Part shown: one piece after another, positions 8,095 through 17,449 of the stretch
How positions within the stretch are numbered: position 1 is the stretch's first letter
Layout: each line of letters begins with the position of its first letter
Source of the DNA: JBBDXI01 sp040902425
Lineage (GTDB): Bacteria > Planctomycetota > Phycisphaerae > Phycisphaerales > UBA1924
Assembly (NCBI GenBank): GCA_040902425.1
Contig: JBBDXI010000076.1
Span: forward strand, 1 to 20,500
Direction: 5' to 3'
Length of the DNA stretch: 20,500 nt
The notes under the pieces: generated by a model
Seen by the model: only the letters and a program-made list of their open reading frames with translations
Told to the model about the DNA's origin: nothing
Databases searched by the model: none
Translations under genes and position numbers: made by a program

Positions 8095-10122
8095 ATGGGC
8101 GCAGTGCTCCTGGCGACGTCGGTGGCGCTCCTGGCGTTCGTGGCGCTGGCGGTCGCGCGGGCTGCGGGGCGGGGGCCGGGGGAGCGATTCTGGGTGTTCC
8201 TCGGCGGCTGCCTGCTGCAGATGGGGGGCATCGCCCAGGCGCTCTCGCCGTTCGGGGGGTTCGAGAGGGGGCCCGTCCTGGCGGCGCAGGCGGTGCTCGC
8301 GGCGGGGGTGGCCGGGGTGTGGCTCTGGCGGCGGGGGCGCGGCGGCGATCGGGCGCCCGCAGCGCCGTCGTGGCGCGGGGCGCGGCGGGCGCTGCGCGAC
8401 CCCGGCTTCCTGGCCGTCGCCGCGCTCGCGGGAGCCCTGCTTGCGCTCTCGGGGCTTGAGCAGGCGTGCACGCCGCTGTCCGGGATCGACGAGCTGAACT
8501 ACCACGCCTCCCGCGCCTGCTACTGGCTCCAGAACGGCTCCATCCTGCCCTACGAGACGCACAACGACCGGCAGACCCTCTTCCCCTATCTCGGCGAACT
8601 GGTCTTCGCGTGGGGGCTGCTGTTCACCGGGAGCGAGGCGGCCGGCCGGATGCTCTTCTGGCTGGCGCTCCCGGCGGGCGCGCTGGGCGTGTACGGGGTG
8701 TCGCGCCGGGCGCGGATCGGGCGCCGATGGGCCGCGGGCGCCGGGCTGGTCTACCTGGCGACGCCGACGGTGCTCACGCACGCGGTCTCGCTCAAGCCGG
8801 ACATGTGGCAGCCGGTGCTGCTGCTGGGGTCGGCGTACTTCGCGATGGGGGCGCGGGGGCGCGGCGGCGGGCGGGCGCTGCTTCTCTCGGGGCTGATGCT
8901 GGGGCTGGCGGCGAGCGTGAAGTCCACAGCGCTGGCGATGGCGCCCGGACTGGCGGCGGTATCGCTCGTGTGGGGGGGCAGCGCCGCCGGGCGGGGAGCG
9001 GGGGCGAGGGGGCTGGGGCTGGCCTGCGCCGGCGGGGCCCTGGGGCTGGCGCTGGGGGGCTTCGGGCTGCTCATGGCCCGGCACATCGTCGAGCACGGCC
9101 ACCCGCTGGGGCCGCGGACGTTCCTGCGGGTGCACCAGCCCGACCTGTCGGCGCACCAGATGAGGACGCACGCGGTGCGCGTCCCGCTTTACCTCCTGGA
9201 GCTGCCGCAGGTGCCGACGGAGGGGGCGCGCGCCGCGCTGGAGCGTGCCGGGCGCCGCCTGGCGGCCCGGTCCGGCGCCGATGCGCGGCTGCCGCTGGAG
9301 CTGGACGAGGGGTGGCCGGGACGGTTCGAGTTTGTGGCGCGGCCCGTTGGCACGCGGTTCTCACTGGCGGGGCTCGTGTGGTTGCCGGTGCTGTTCATCG
9401 GCGGCTGCCGCGTGCTGCGCGAGGCGTGGAAGCGCCGGCGGGCGATGCGGTTCTCGGGGGTCGCCGTGCTGGTGCTCGCGCAGGCGCCGCTGTTCGGCGG
9501 GCTGGTATTCCTGGTCCGGTGGATGGGGGGCGCCCAGGAGCGGTTCTGGCTGGGGCCCTTCGCTCTGGGCATCCCGCTCACGGTGTACTTCCTGCATCTC
9601 TGGTCGCGGCGGGTGCCGCCGGTGGCCGCGGCGGCGGCGCTCGGGCTGGCGTGGCAGGTCTACCCGTCGCTGGTGCAGCAGGCCGGGCGTGCCGAGGCGG
9701 CGTGGCTGGGGCCCCCCGCGCCCGCCCGGGCCGGGCCGTTGCTGGAGGCGCTCTCGGAGGTCCCGGCCGGGAGCGGCATCGTGCTGCTGGCCGGGCAGAA
9801 CGCGCCGGACTACCCGCTCTTCATGCCGTCGGAGGGGCCTGCCAACCGGGTCTTCCCGTGGGGGAAGTCGGCGTTCGACGGCGCGCGGTTCGACCGGATG
9901 ATCGATTCGCCGGCGGTCACCCACGTGATCGTGGAGAACCCCGAGGCGCTGCCGCTCCACTGGGCGGGGGGGCTGAAGACCGCGCCGTTCGTCCGGCACC
10001 TGGCTGGGCGCCGGGACTTTGTGCTCACCGTGGTCCCGTCGGGGGCCCACGTGTACGCGCGGGAGGGCCCGCTCCGGCCCAAGGTCCCGGCGCCGGGCGG
10101 GTCTGGGGCGGGGCCCGGCTGA
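8095..10122 (+). CDS. GT39/ArnT-like polytopic membrane glycosyltransferase
   Basis: A 675-residue membrane protein with two N-terminal hydrophobic segments (about 1-25 and 32-50), further helices at about 61-78 and 104-121, then the external loop SGIDELNYHASRACYW (129-144). The D132-E133 plus YH arrangement is typical of GT-C enzymes that use polyprenyl-phosphate sugars, such as ArnT and PMT relatives. More helices follow to about residue 530, then a short soluble C-terminal part. It lacks the beta-sandwich tail of the two genes upstream and is clearly a different subfamily. It starts 58 bases after the previous stop behind its own putative promoter, so it may be transcribed separately while still belonging to the glycan block. 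Substrate unknown. Confidence 0.72.
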   Translation: MGAVLLATSVALLAFVALAVARAAGRGPGERFWVFLGGCLLQMGGIAQALSPFGGFERGPVLAAQAVLAAGVAGVWLWRRGRGGDRAPAAPSWRGARRALRDPGFLAVAALAGALLALSGLEQACTPLSGIDELNYHASRACYWLQNGSILPYETHNDRQTLFPYLGELVFAWGLLFTGSEAAGRMLFWLALPAGALGVYGVSRRARIGRRWAAGAGLVYLATPTVLTHAVSLKPDMWQPVLLLGSAYFAMGARGRGGGRALLLSGLMLGLAASVKSTALAMAPGLAAVSLVWGGSAAGRGAGARGLGLACAGGALGLALGGFGLLMARHIVEHGHPLGPRTFLRVHQPDLSAHQMRTHAVRVPLYLLELPQVPTEGARAALERAGRRLAARSGADARLPLELDEGWPGRFEFVARPVGTRFSLAGLVWLPVLFIGGCRVLREAWKRRRAMRFSGVAVLVLAQAPLFGGLVFLVRWMGGAQERFWLGPFALGIPLTVYFLHLWSRRVPPVAAAAALGLAWQVYPSLVQQAGRAEAAWLGPPAPARAGPLLEALSEVPAGSGIVLLAGQNAPDYPLFMPSEGPANRVFPWGKSAFDGARFDRMIDSPAVTHVIVENPEALPLHWAGGLKTAPFVRHLAGRRDFVLTVVPSGAHVYAREGPLRPKVPAPGGSGAGPG

Positions 10123-10141
10123 CCGGCCGAGCCGGGGGCGT

Positions 10142-10147
10142 CATAAT
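10142..10147 (+). promoter_or_regulatory. acs: Possible -10 hexamer (CATAAT) for acs
   Basis: CATAAT matches 5 of 6 bases of TATAAT in very GC-rich surroundings and predicts a leader of about 70 bases before the ATG at 10225. A weak GAGG ribosome-binding sequence lies 7 bases before that ATG. No -35 is recognisable. Confidence 0.35.
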
Positions 10148-10224
10148 GGACCGGACGGGGCCCGCTCGCGGCCCCGGCCGCGCCGCGGGGGCGCTTCACC
10201 GCCCGCTCCGAGCCGAGGCCACCC

Positions 10225-12297
10225 ATGACCACACCCCAGTCCGGGATCGAGTCCGTCCTGCAGGAGACGCGGGTGTTCCCGCCGCCGCACAACGCCGATG
10301 CGCGGATGCCGCGGTGGCACGTGGAGTCGATGGAGCACTACCGGCGGCTGTACCGGCAGTCGATGGAGGACCCGACGGGGTTCTGGGAGGGGCAGGCGCA
10401 CGCGCTGCACTGGATGAAGCCGTGGTCGCGGGTGCTGGACTGGCGGGCGCCGGATGCGAAGTGGTTCGTGAACGGGAGGATCAACGCCTGCGACAACTGC
10501 GTGGACCGGCAGGTGAAGAACGGGCACGGGGACCAGGCGGCGATCGTGTGGGAGGGGGAGCCGGTGGGGAAGGAGGGCCCGGAGGTCCGGCGGCTGACGT
10601 ACCGGGACCTGCTGCGCGAGACGAGCAAGTTCGCCAACGTGCTGAGGCTGCTGGGGGTGAAGAAGGGGGACGTGGTCACGATCTACATGCCGATGGTGCC
10701 GGAGCTGGCCATCGCCATGCTGGCGTGCGCGCGGATCGGGGCGGCGCACTCGGTGATCTTCGGCGGCTTCGCCCCGCACGCGATTGTGGAGCGGGTGCAG
10801 GATGCCAAGTCGAAGATCATCGTCACCGCCGACGGGGGCTACCGGCGGGGCGAGGTGGTGCCGCTGAAGAAGAACGTGGATGAGGCGTGCGACGTGCTCG
10901 CGGCCCACCACCACCCGGTGGAGGCGGTGGTGGTGTTCAGGCGCACCGGGCACGCGGTGGACTGGGGCTCCGGGCGGGACCACTGGTGGCACGAGCACAT
11001 GGCCAAGGCGGCGGATGTGTGCCCGTGCGAGCCGTGCGACGCGGAGGACATGCTGTTCCTGCTCTACACCAGCGGGAGCACGGGGAAGCCCAAGGGGATC
11101 GTGCACACCACGGGCGGGTACCTGGTCTACACGGCCATGACGGCGAAGCTGGTGTTCAACCTGGTGCCGGATGATGAGCAGCTGTTCTGGTGCACGGCGG
11201 ACATCGGGTGGGTGACGGGGCACAGCTACGTGGTGTACGGGGTGCTGCCGAACCGGGTGCCGACGCTGATGTACGAGGGGGCGCCGAACTTCCCCGCGCC
11301 GGACCGCTTCTGGGACATCATCCAGAGGCACAGGGTCACGCAGCTGTACACCGCGCCGACGGCGATCCGGGCGTTCATGAAGTGGGGGGATGAGCACCCC
11401 CGGAAGCACGACCTCTCGAGCCTGCGGGTGCTGGGGACGGTGGGGGAGCCGATCAACCCCGAGGCGTGGATGTGGTACAGGAACGTGATCGGCGGGGGGC
11501 GGTGCCCGGTGGTGGACACGTACTGGCAAACGGAGACGGGGGGGCACGTCATCACGCCGTTGCCGGGGGCGACCCCAACGAGCCCGGGCTCGTGCACGCT
11601 GCCGATGCTGGGGATCGACGCGGCCATCGTGAACGAGCAGGGGGAGGAGATGCCGGCGAACCAGGGGGGTTTGCTGGCGATCCGCCGGCCGTGGCCGGGG
11701 ATGCTGCGGGGGATCTTCGGGGACCACGGGCGGTACGTGCAGACGTACTGGTCCCGCATCAAGGGGCCGGACACGTCGCACGACGCCCTCGGCGATGGGC
11801 AGGTCCCGTACTACTTCTCCGCGGATGGGGCGCGGCGGGATGAGCACGGGAACTTCTGGATCATGGGGCGGGTGGATGATGTGATCAATGTGAGCGGGCA
11901 CCGGCTGGGGACGATGGAGGTGGAGTCGGCGCTGGTCTCGCACCCGGCGGTGGCCGAGGCGGCGGTGGTGGGGATGCCGCACGAGATCAAGGGGACGGGC
12001 ATCTGCGCCTTCGTGACGCTGAAGGCGGAGCAGAGCCGACAGATCAGGTCCGCGGGGGGCGACGGGGCGATGGCGCGGCTGAAGGGGGAGCTGGCGGCGC
12101 ACGTGGCGAAGGAGATCGGGGGGATCGCGCGCCCGGATGAGGTGCGCTTCGCGGAGATGCTGCCGAAGACGCGGAGCGGGAAGATCATGCGTCGGCTGCT
12201 GCGCGACGTGGCGGCGGGGGTGGAGAAGACGACGCAGGACACGACCACGCTGGAGGATTTCTCCGTGCTGGCGAGGCTGCGGGAGAGCGAGGAGTAG
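10225..12297 (+). CDS. acs: Acetyl-CoA synthetase (acetate--CoA ligase, AMP-forming)
   Basis: Activates acetate with ATP to acetyl-AMP and then to acetyl-CoA in the cytoplasm. The 690-residue length is slightly above the usual 650. The N-terminal ACAS_N region is followed by the AMP-binding P-loop YTSGSTGKPKG (281-291), ADIGWVTGHSY (325-335), GEPINPEAW (407-415) and DTYWQTETGG (431-440). W434 in that last motif probably corresponds to the tryptophan that limits the pocket to acetate. The hinge region is GRVDDVINVSGHRLGT (548-563), and the C-terminal PKTRSGKIMRR places K653 at the lysine that is reversibly acetylated in this family. A family-typical tail (DTTTLEDFSVLARL) ends the protein. All key residues are present. 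The first 20 or so residues are longer than usual. It sits between the glycan genes and manC with no evident link to them. Confidence 0.97.
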   Translation: MTTPQSGIESVLQETRVFPPPHNADARMPRWHVESMEHYRRLYRQSMEDPTGFWEGQAHALHWMKPWSRVLDWRAPDAKWFVNGRINACDNCVDRQVKNGHGDQAAIVWEGEPVGKEGPEVRRLTYRDLLRETSKFANVLRLLGVKKGDVVTIYMPMVPELAIAMLACARIGAAHSVIFGGFAPHAIVERVQDAKSKIIVTADGGYRRGEVVPLKKNVDEACDVLAAHHHPVEAVVVFRRTGHAVDWGSGRDHWWHEHMAKAADVCPCEPCDAEDMLFLLYTSGSTGKPKGIVHTTGGYLVYTAMTAKLVFNLVPDDEQLFWCTADIGWVTGHSYVVYGVLPNRVPTLMYEGAPNFPAPDRFWDIIQRHRVTQLYTAPTAIRAFMKWGDEHPRKHDLSSLRVLGTVGEPINPEAWMWYRNVIGGGRCPVVDTYWQTETGGHVITPLPGATPTSPGSCTLPMLGIDAAIVNEQGEEMPANQGGLLAIRRPWPGMLRGIFGDHGRYVQTYWSRIKGPDTSHDALGDGQVPYYFSADGARRDEHGNFWIMGRVDDVINVSGHRLGTMEVESALVSHPAVAEAAVVGMPHEIKGTGICAFVTLKAEQSRQIRSAGGDGAMARLKGELAAHVAKEIGGIARPDEVRFAEMLPKTRSGKIMRRLLRDVAAGVEKTTQDTTTLEDFSVLARLRESEE

Positions 12298-12305
12298 CGG
12301 GGGGG

Positions 12306-12389
12306 GAGCGAGACAGCGAGACAGCGAATAGCGAGACGGGGAGAGAAGTTGCAGAGCCCCCCCTGTCTCGCTGTTTCGCTGTCTCGCTC
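12306..12389. repeat. Long inverted repeat built from GCGAGACA units, probable hairpin terminator after acs
   Basis: The left arm (12306-12327) pairs with the right arm (12368-12389) over 22 bases, with a single G-U wobble. The arms consist of tandem copies of GCGAGACA and close variants. A second registration pairs AGCGAGAC (12330-12337) with GTCTCGCT (12365-12372). The loop region also holds facing G and C runs. No T tract follows, so intrinsic termination is possible but not certain. The right arm ends 8 bases before the -10-like hexamer of manC, so the structure could also affect manC expression. Confidence 0.75.
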
Positions 12390-12396
12390 GCTCCTC

Positions 12397-12402
12397 TATA
12401 GT
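12397..12402 (+). promoter_or_regulatory. TATAGT -10-like hexamer 8 bases before the manC ATG
   Basis: TATAGT matches 5 of 6 bases of TATAAT and is 8 bases before the ATG at 12411, predicting a leader of zero to two bases. The position 17 bases further upstream (TTTCGC, 12374-12379) is a poor -35 and lies within the right arm of the inverted repeat. Confidence 0.5.
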
Positions 12403-12410
12403 CCGCCCCT

Positions 12411-13559
12411 ATGCGTTACGCGATCATCATGGCCGGGGGGGCCGGCACGCGGCTGTGGCCTATGAGCCGGCGGGACCGGCCCAAGCAGCTCCTGCCGATC
12501 ATCCAGGGACCGGAGCAGGAGCGGGCGCAGTCGCTGCTGGGGCTCGCGGCGGCGCGGCTGGAGGGGTTCATCCCGCGGGAGCAGACCTACATCGTGACGG
12601 CGGAGTCGTACCGCCAGGGGATCCTCGCGGGGGTCCCGGGCCTGGAGACCTCGCGGATCATCGGCGAGCCGATGGGGCGGGACACGGTCAACGCCATCGG
12701 CCTGGCCGCGGCCATCCTGCAGAAGCAGGACCCCGAGGCGGCGTTCGCCGTCTTCACCGCCGACCACATCATCGAGCCGCGGGACCAGTTCCGGTCGCTG
12801 ATCGACCTTGGGTTCCGCCTCGTCGAGGCGGACCCGACGCGCCTGGTCACGTTCTCGATCAAACCCACCTACGCGGCCACCGGCTTCGGCTACGTCGAGC
12901 GGGGGACGCCGCTGGACGGGGTGGAGGGGAGCAAGGGTCTGGCCTTCAAGGTCGCCCGGTTCGTGGAGAAGCCCGACCTGCCGCGGGCGACGGCGTACGT
13001 GCAGTCGGGCGTGTTCGGGTGGAACAGCGGGATGTTCGTCTGGAAGGCGGCGACGTTCATGGAGGCGCTGCGGGCGTTCAAGCCCGAGAGTCATGAGGGT
13101 CTGGTGCGTATCCAGGAGGCGTGGGGCACCGACCGGCAGCAGCGGGTGCTGGATGAGGTCTACCCGACGCTGCCCAGGATCAGCGTTGACTTCGCCGTCA
13201 TGGAGCCGGCGGCCAAGGCGCGGGACCGGCGGTTCAGCGTGTGCACGGTGCTGATGGAGCTGAGCTGGCTGGATGTGGGGAGCTGGCCGAGCTATGGGCG
13301 GACGCTGGCGCCCGATGCGCAGGGAAACCGGGTGGCGCTGCTGCGGGGCGAGGGGGGCGGGGGCGACCCGCCGCGGGCGCTGCTGACGGGCAGCAGCGGC
13401 AACATGGTGGTGAACACGCGCCCCGGGCACACGATCGCGCTGCTGGGGTGCAAGGACCTGACGGTGATCCACACCGAGGATGCGACGCTGGTGATGCCGA
13501 CGGCCCGGGCGGAGGAGCTGAAGGACCTGCACGCGAAGGTGGGCGACGACCTGAAGTAG
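12411..13559 (+). CDS. manC: Mannose-1-phosphate guanylyltransferase
   Basis: Makes GDP-mannose from mannose-1-phosphate and GTP. This 382-residue protein carries the nucleotidyltransferase signature GGAGTRLWPMSR (9-20) with RPKQ (23-26), TADHII (116-121), FVEKP (184-188) and GWNSGMF (203-209), followed by a left-handed beta-helix-like C-terminal part. It lacks the phosphomannose isomerase domain that makes many homologues about 470 aa long, so it is the monofunctional form. GDP-mannose could feed the glycosyltransferase block upstream, but acs lies between and the gene appears to have its own promoter. The start is fixed by the conserved N-terminus immediately before the signature. Confidence 0.95.
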   Translation: MRYAIIMAGGAGTRLWPMSRRDRPKQLLPIIQGPEQERAQSLLGLAAARLEGFIPREQTYIVTAESYRQGILAGVPGLETSRIIGEPMGRDTVNAIGLAAAILQKQDPEAAFAVFTADHIIEPRDQFRSLIDLGFRLVEADPTRLVTFSIKPTYAATGFGYVERGTPLDGVEGSKGLAFKVARFVEKPDLPRATAYVQSGVFGWNSGMFVWKAATFMEALRAFKPESHEGLVRIQEAWGTDRQQRVLDEVYPTLPRISVDFAVMEPAAKARDRRFSVCTVLMELSWLDVGSWPSYGRTLAPDAQGNRVALLRGEGGGGDPPRALLTGSSGNMVVNTRPGHTIALLGCKDLTVIHTEDATLVMPTARAEELKDLHAKVGDDLK

Positions 13560-13565
13560 TTCGCC

Positions 13566-13695
13566 GGGTGCCACTGCTCGCGGCGTCTTGCCGCGCAGCA
13601 GTGCCGGCAGGCGGGACGCCTGCCCCACAAGTCCCGCCGGCGTCCGAAGACGAGGCCAACCACTGCTGCGCCGAGGACGGCGAGCAGTGGCACCC
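13566..13695. repeat. Compound inverted-repeat element between convergent manC and arfB
   Basis: A 16-base outer arm at 13566-13581 is exactly complementary to 13680-13695. Nested inside are a 6-bp hairpin (13579-13584 with 13590-13595) and a perfect 8-bp hairpin, GGCAGGCG/CGCCTGCC with a GGA loop (13606-13624). The same 19-base hairpin occurs again at 17351-17369. The element fills almost the whole 146-base gap between two genes that end toward each other, so it probably acts as, or resides in, a bidirectional terminator. It resembles a REP/BIME-type dispersed repeat. Confidence 0.8.
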
Positions 13696-13705
13696 GCGTC
13701 CTCCG

Positions 13706-14146
13706 TCAATCATCACCCCCCGACCGCCTCGTCCGCTTCCGGTCGCCCTCCCGACGCTTGGCCTCCAGCCGCCGCTCCACCGCCCCCCGGCCGGGCCTGG
13801 TCGGGCGCCGCTTCTTGGGCCGGACCATCGCCCGGACGAGGAGCTCGCGCAGGCGGGCGAGGGCCTCGGCCTTGTTGCGCGACTGGGAGCGGTGCTCATC
13901 GGCGGCGATGATCAGCTCGCCCGCGCTGGTGGCCCGCTGGCCGGCGAAGGCGGCGAGGCGGTCCTTCGCATCGGCGGGGATGGGGAGGGCGTCGATGCGG
14001 AGGCGCAGCTCGGCCCGCGTCGCCCGCTTGTTGACGTTCTGGCCGCCGGGGCCGGAGCTGGAGGAGAAGGTGAAGGTGAGGCCATCGGCGGGCGCCCACA
14101 CGCCGGGGGCGAGCTGGATGCGGTTGCCGGGGCTCTGGTCGCTCAT
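13706..14146 (-). CDS. arfB: ArfB-type peptidyl-tRNA hydrolase (ribosome rescue release factor homologue)
   Basis: A 146-residue protein of the ArfB/YaeJ family that frees nascent chains on stalled ribosomes. It has the catalytic SSGPGGQNVNKRATRAELR region with the GGQ at residues 34-36, then a small release-factor domain including ADEHRSQSRNKAEALARL. It ends in a strongly basic tail (RPKKRRPTRPGRGAVERRL...), the element that occupies the empty mRNA channel in ArfB. The length is close to the roughly 140 aa of known members, and there is no codon-recognition domain, so it is not a true RF1/RF2. I chose the ATG ending at 14146. An ATG at 14155 is equally possible. Farther upstream in-frame codons run into a repeat and are unlikely to be coding. 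Confidence 0.9.
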   Translation of the reverse strand: MSDQSPGNRIQLAPGVWAPADGLTFTFSSSSGPGGQNVNKRATRAELRLRIDALPIPADAKDRLAAFAGQRATSAGELIIAADEHRSQSRNKAEALARLRELLVRAMVRPKKRRPTRPGRGAVERRLEAKRREGDRKRTRRSGGDD

Positions 14147-14185
14147 CTCGCGCATCCCATCATGATCGGCACCGGCGGCGATCGA

Positions 14186-14358
14186 CCCTGAAAGGGGCGA
14201 GCGGTTGCCAGACATGGCGAGCGGGCCGTCGCGCACACACCGCCGTTCCGCCCGCCCATGTCATGGGCGGAAGAGAGAAGAAACGAGCACGAGGAAGGGA
14301 AGAAGGCCCGCTCTCCAGACGCTGCGCGTCTGGCAACCATCGCGCGCCCCTTTCAGGG
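14186..14358. repeat. Interrupted inverted repeat with internal palindromes, downstream of ppdK
   Basis: Two blocks on the left (CCCTGAAAGGGGCG at 14186-14199 and GGTTGCCAGAC at 14203-14213) recur in inverted order and orientation on the right (GTCTGGCAACC at 14328-14338 and CGCCCCTTTCAGGG at 14345-14358). Between them lie a palindrome with 9-base arms (14252-14260 and 14262-14270) and a perfect 8-bp hairpin with a 3-base loop (14315-14333). The element lies in the 259-base gap between the ppdK stop and the arfB start. It could terminate ppdK transcription, and its ends give it the layout of a small non-coding mobile or REP-like element. Confidence 0.75.
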
Positions 14359-14405
14359 GCGAACCCGGCCTGGCCACTTCCGCACGGAGCCCAGCCCGAC
14401 CGCGA

Positions 14406-17174
<2,769 letters not shown>

Positions 17175-17284
17175 CGCGGGGGTCTCGCGCGAGTGCCGGC
17201 CGGAACAGAGGGGACCGCACCCGGGTGGTGATGATCGGAGCGCGTTCGGGGCCACCGGGAAGGCGGCCGTGAGCGCGGGCGGAG

Positions 17285-17313
17285 AGTTTAGAAGGGGCGA
17301 GGGGGGTTATCGA
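17285..17313 (-). promoter_or_regulatory. ppdK: Candidate sigma-70-type promoter for ppdK
   Basis: On the minus strand, TCGATA (17313-17308) matches 4 of 6 bases of TTGACA and is followed after 17 bases by TAAACT (17290-17285), which matches 4 of 6 of TATAAT. It predicts a leader of about 100 bases before the ATG ending at 17174. The local A/T content is higher than in its surroundings. Confidence 0.4.
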
Positions 17314-17350
17314 GTTTCGGGCGGTTTGAGGCGGGCTGCGGGCACCAGCA

Positions 17351-17369
17351 GGCAGGCGGGACGCCTGCC
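17351..17369. repeat. Second copy of the 19-base hairpin repeat
   Basis: GGCAGGCGGGACGCCTGCC is identical to 13606-13624, and similarity continues for a few bases to the right (CCACA compared with CACA). It forms an 8-bp stem with a 3-base loop. It lies in the 275-base region between divergent ppdK and the aminotransferase gene, upstream of both putative promoters, and so cannot be a terminator for either. Confidence 0.85.
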
Positions 17370-17419
17370 CACAGTGGGAATCTGCGGAGACGGGAGGGGC
17401 GGCGGGCCGATCGTTTGTG

Positions 17420-17425
17420 TATACT
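17420..17425 (+). promoter_or_regulatory. TATACT -10 hexamer for the aminotransferase gene
   Basis: TATACT matches 5 of 6 bases of TATAAT. It lies 24 bases before the ATG at 17450, giving a leader of about 18 bases that contains GGAG (17441-17444) 5 bases before the ATG. This gene therefore has a conventional short leader and ribosome-binding site. It also argues against the in-frame GTG at 17417, which would fall inside the promoter. Confidence 0.45.
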
Positions 17426-17449
17426 AACCTAGCCTTGCCGGGAGCCCGG

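Noticed and set aside
6011..10227. Identical GCCACCCATG context at the starts 6018 and 10225, resembling a eukaryotic Kozak sequence
   Set aside because: It occurs at only two starts and can arise by chance in GC-rich DNA. There is no reason to expect Kozak-type initiation here.
8466..10883. 805-codon plus-strand frame crossing the third GT-C gene into acs
   Set aside because: It covers two recognised genes in another frame and crosses the gap between them. The composition is Gly/Ala/Arg-rich and there are no motifs.
12306..12389. CRISPR-like array from the repeated GCGAGACA units
   Set aside because: The units are 7-8 bases, contiguous and without spacers, and they form an inverted repeat. 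No cas gene is present.
14147..14236. N-terminal extension of ArfB to an ATG at 14236
   Set aside because: The extra 30 residues overlap the left arm of an inverted repeat and have no counterpart in ArfB, where the GGQ lies near residue 26-36.
17175..17255. PpdK start at 17255
   Set aside because: The added 27 residues are Pro/Cys/Ser-rich and have no family match. Any true start is at 17174 or later.
17417..17449. GTG at 17417 as an alternative start for the aminotransferase
   Set aside because: It would overlap the TATACT hexamer and lacks a ribosome-binding site. The ATG at 17450 has GGAG 5 bases upstream.
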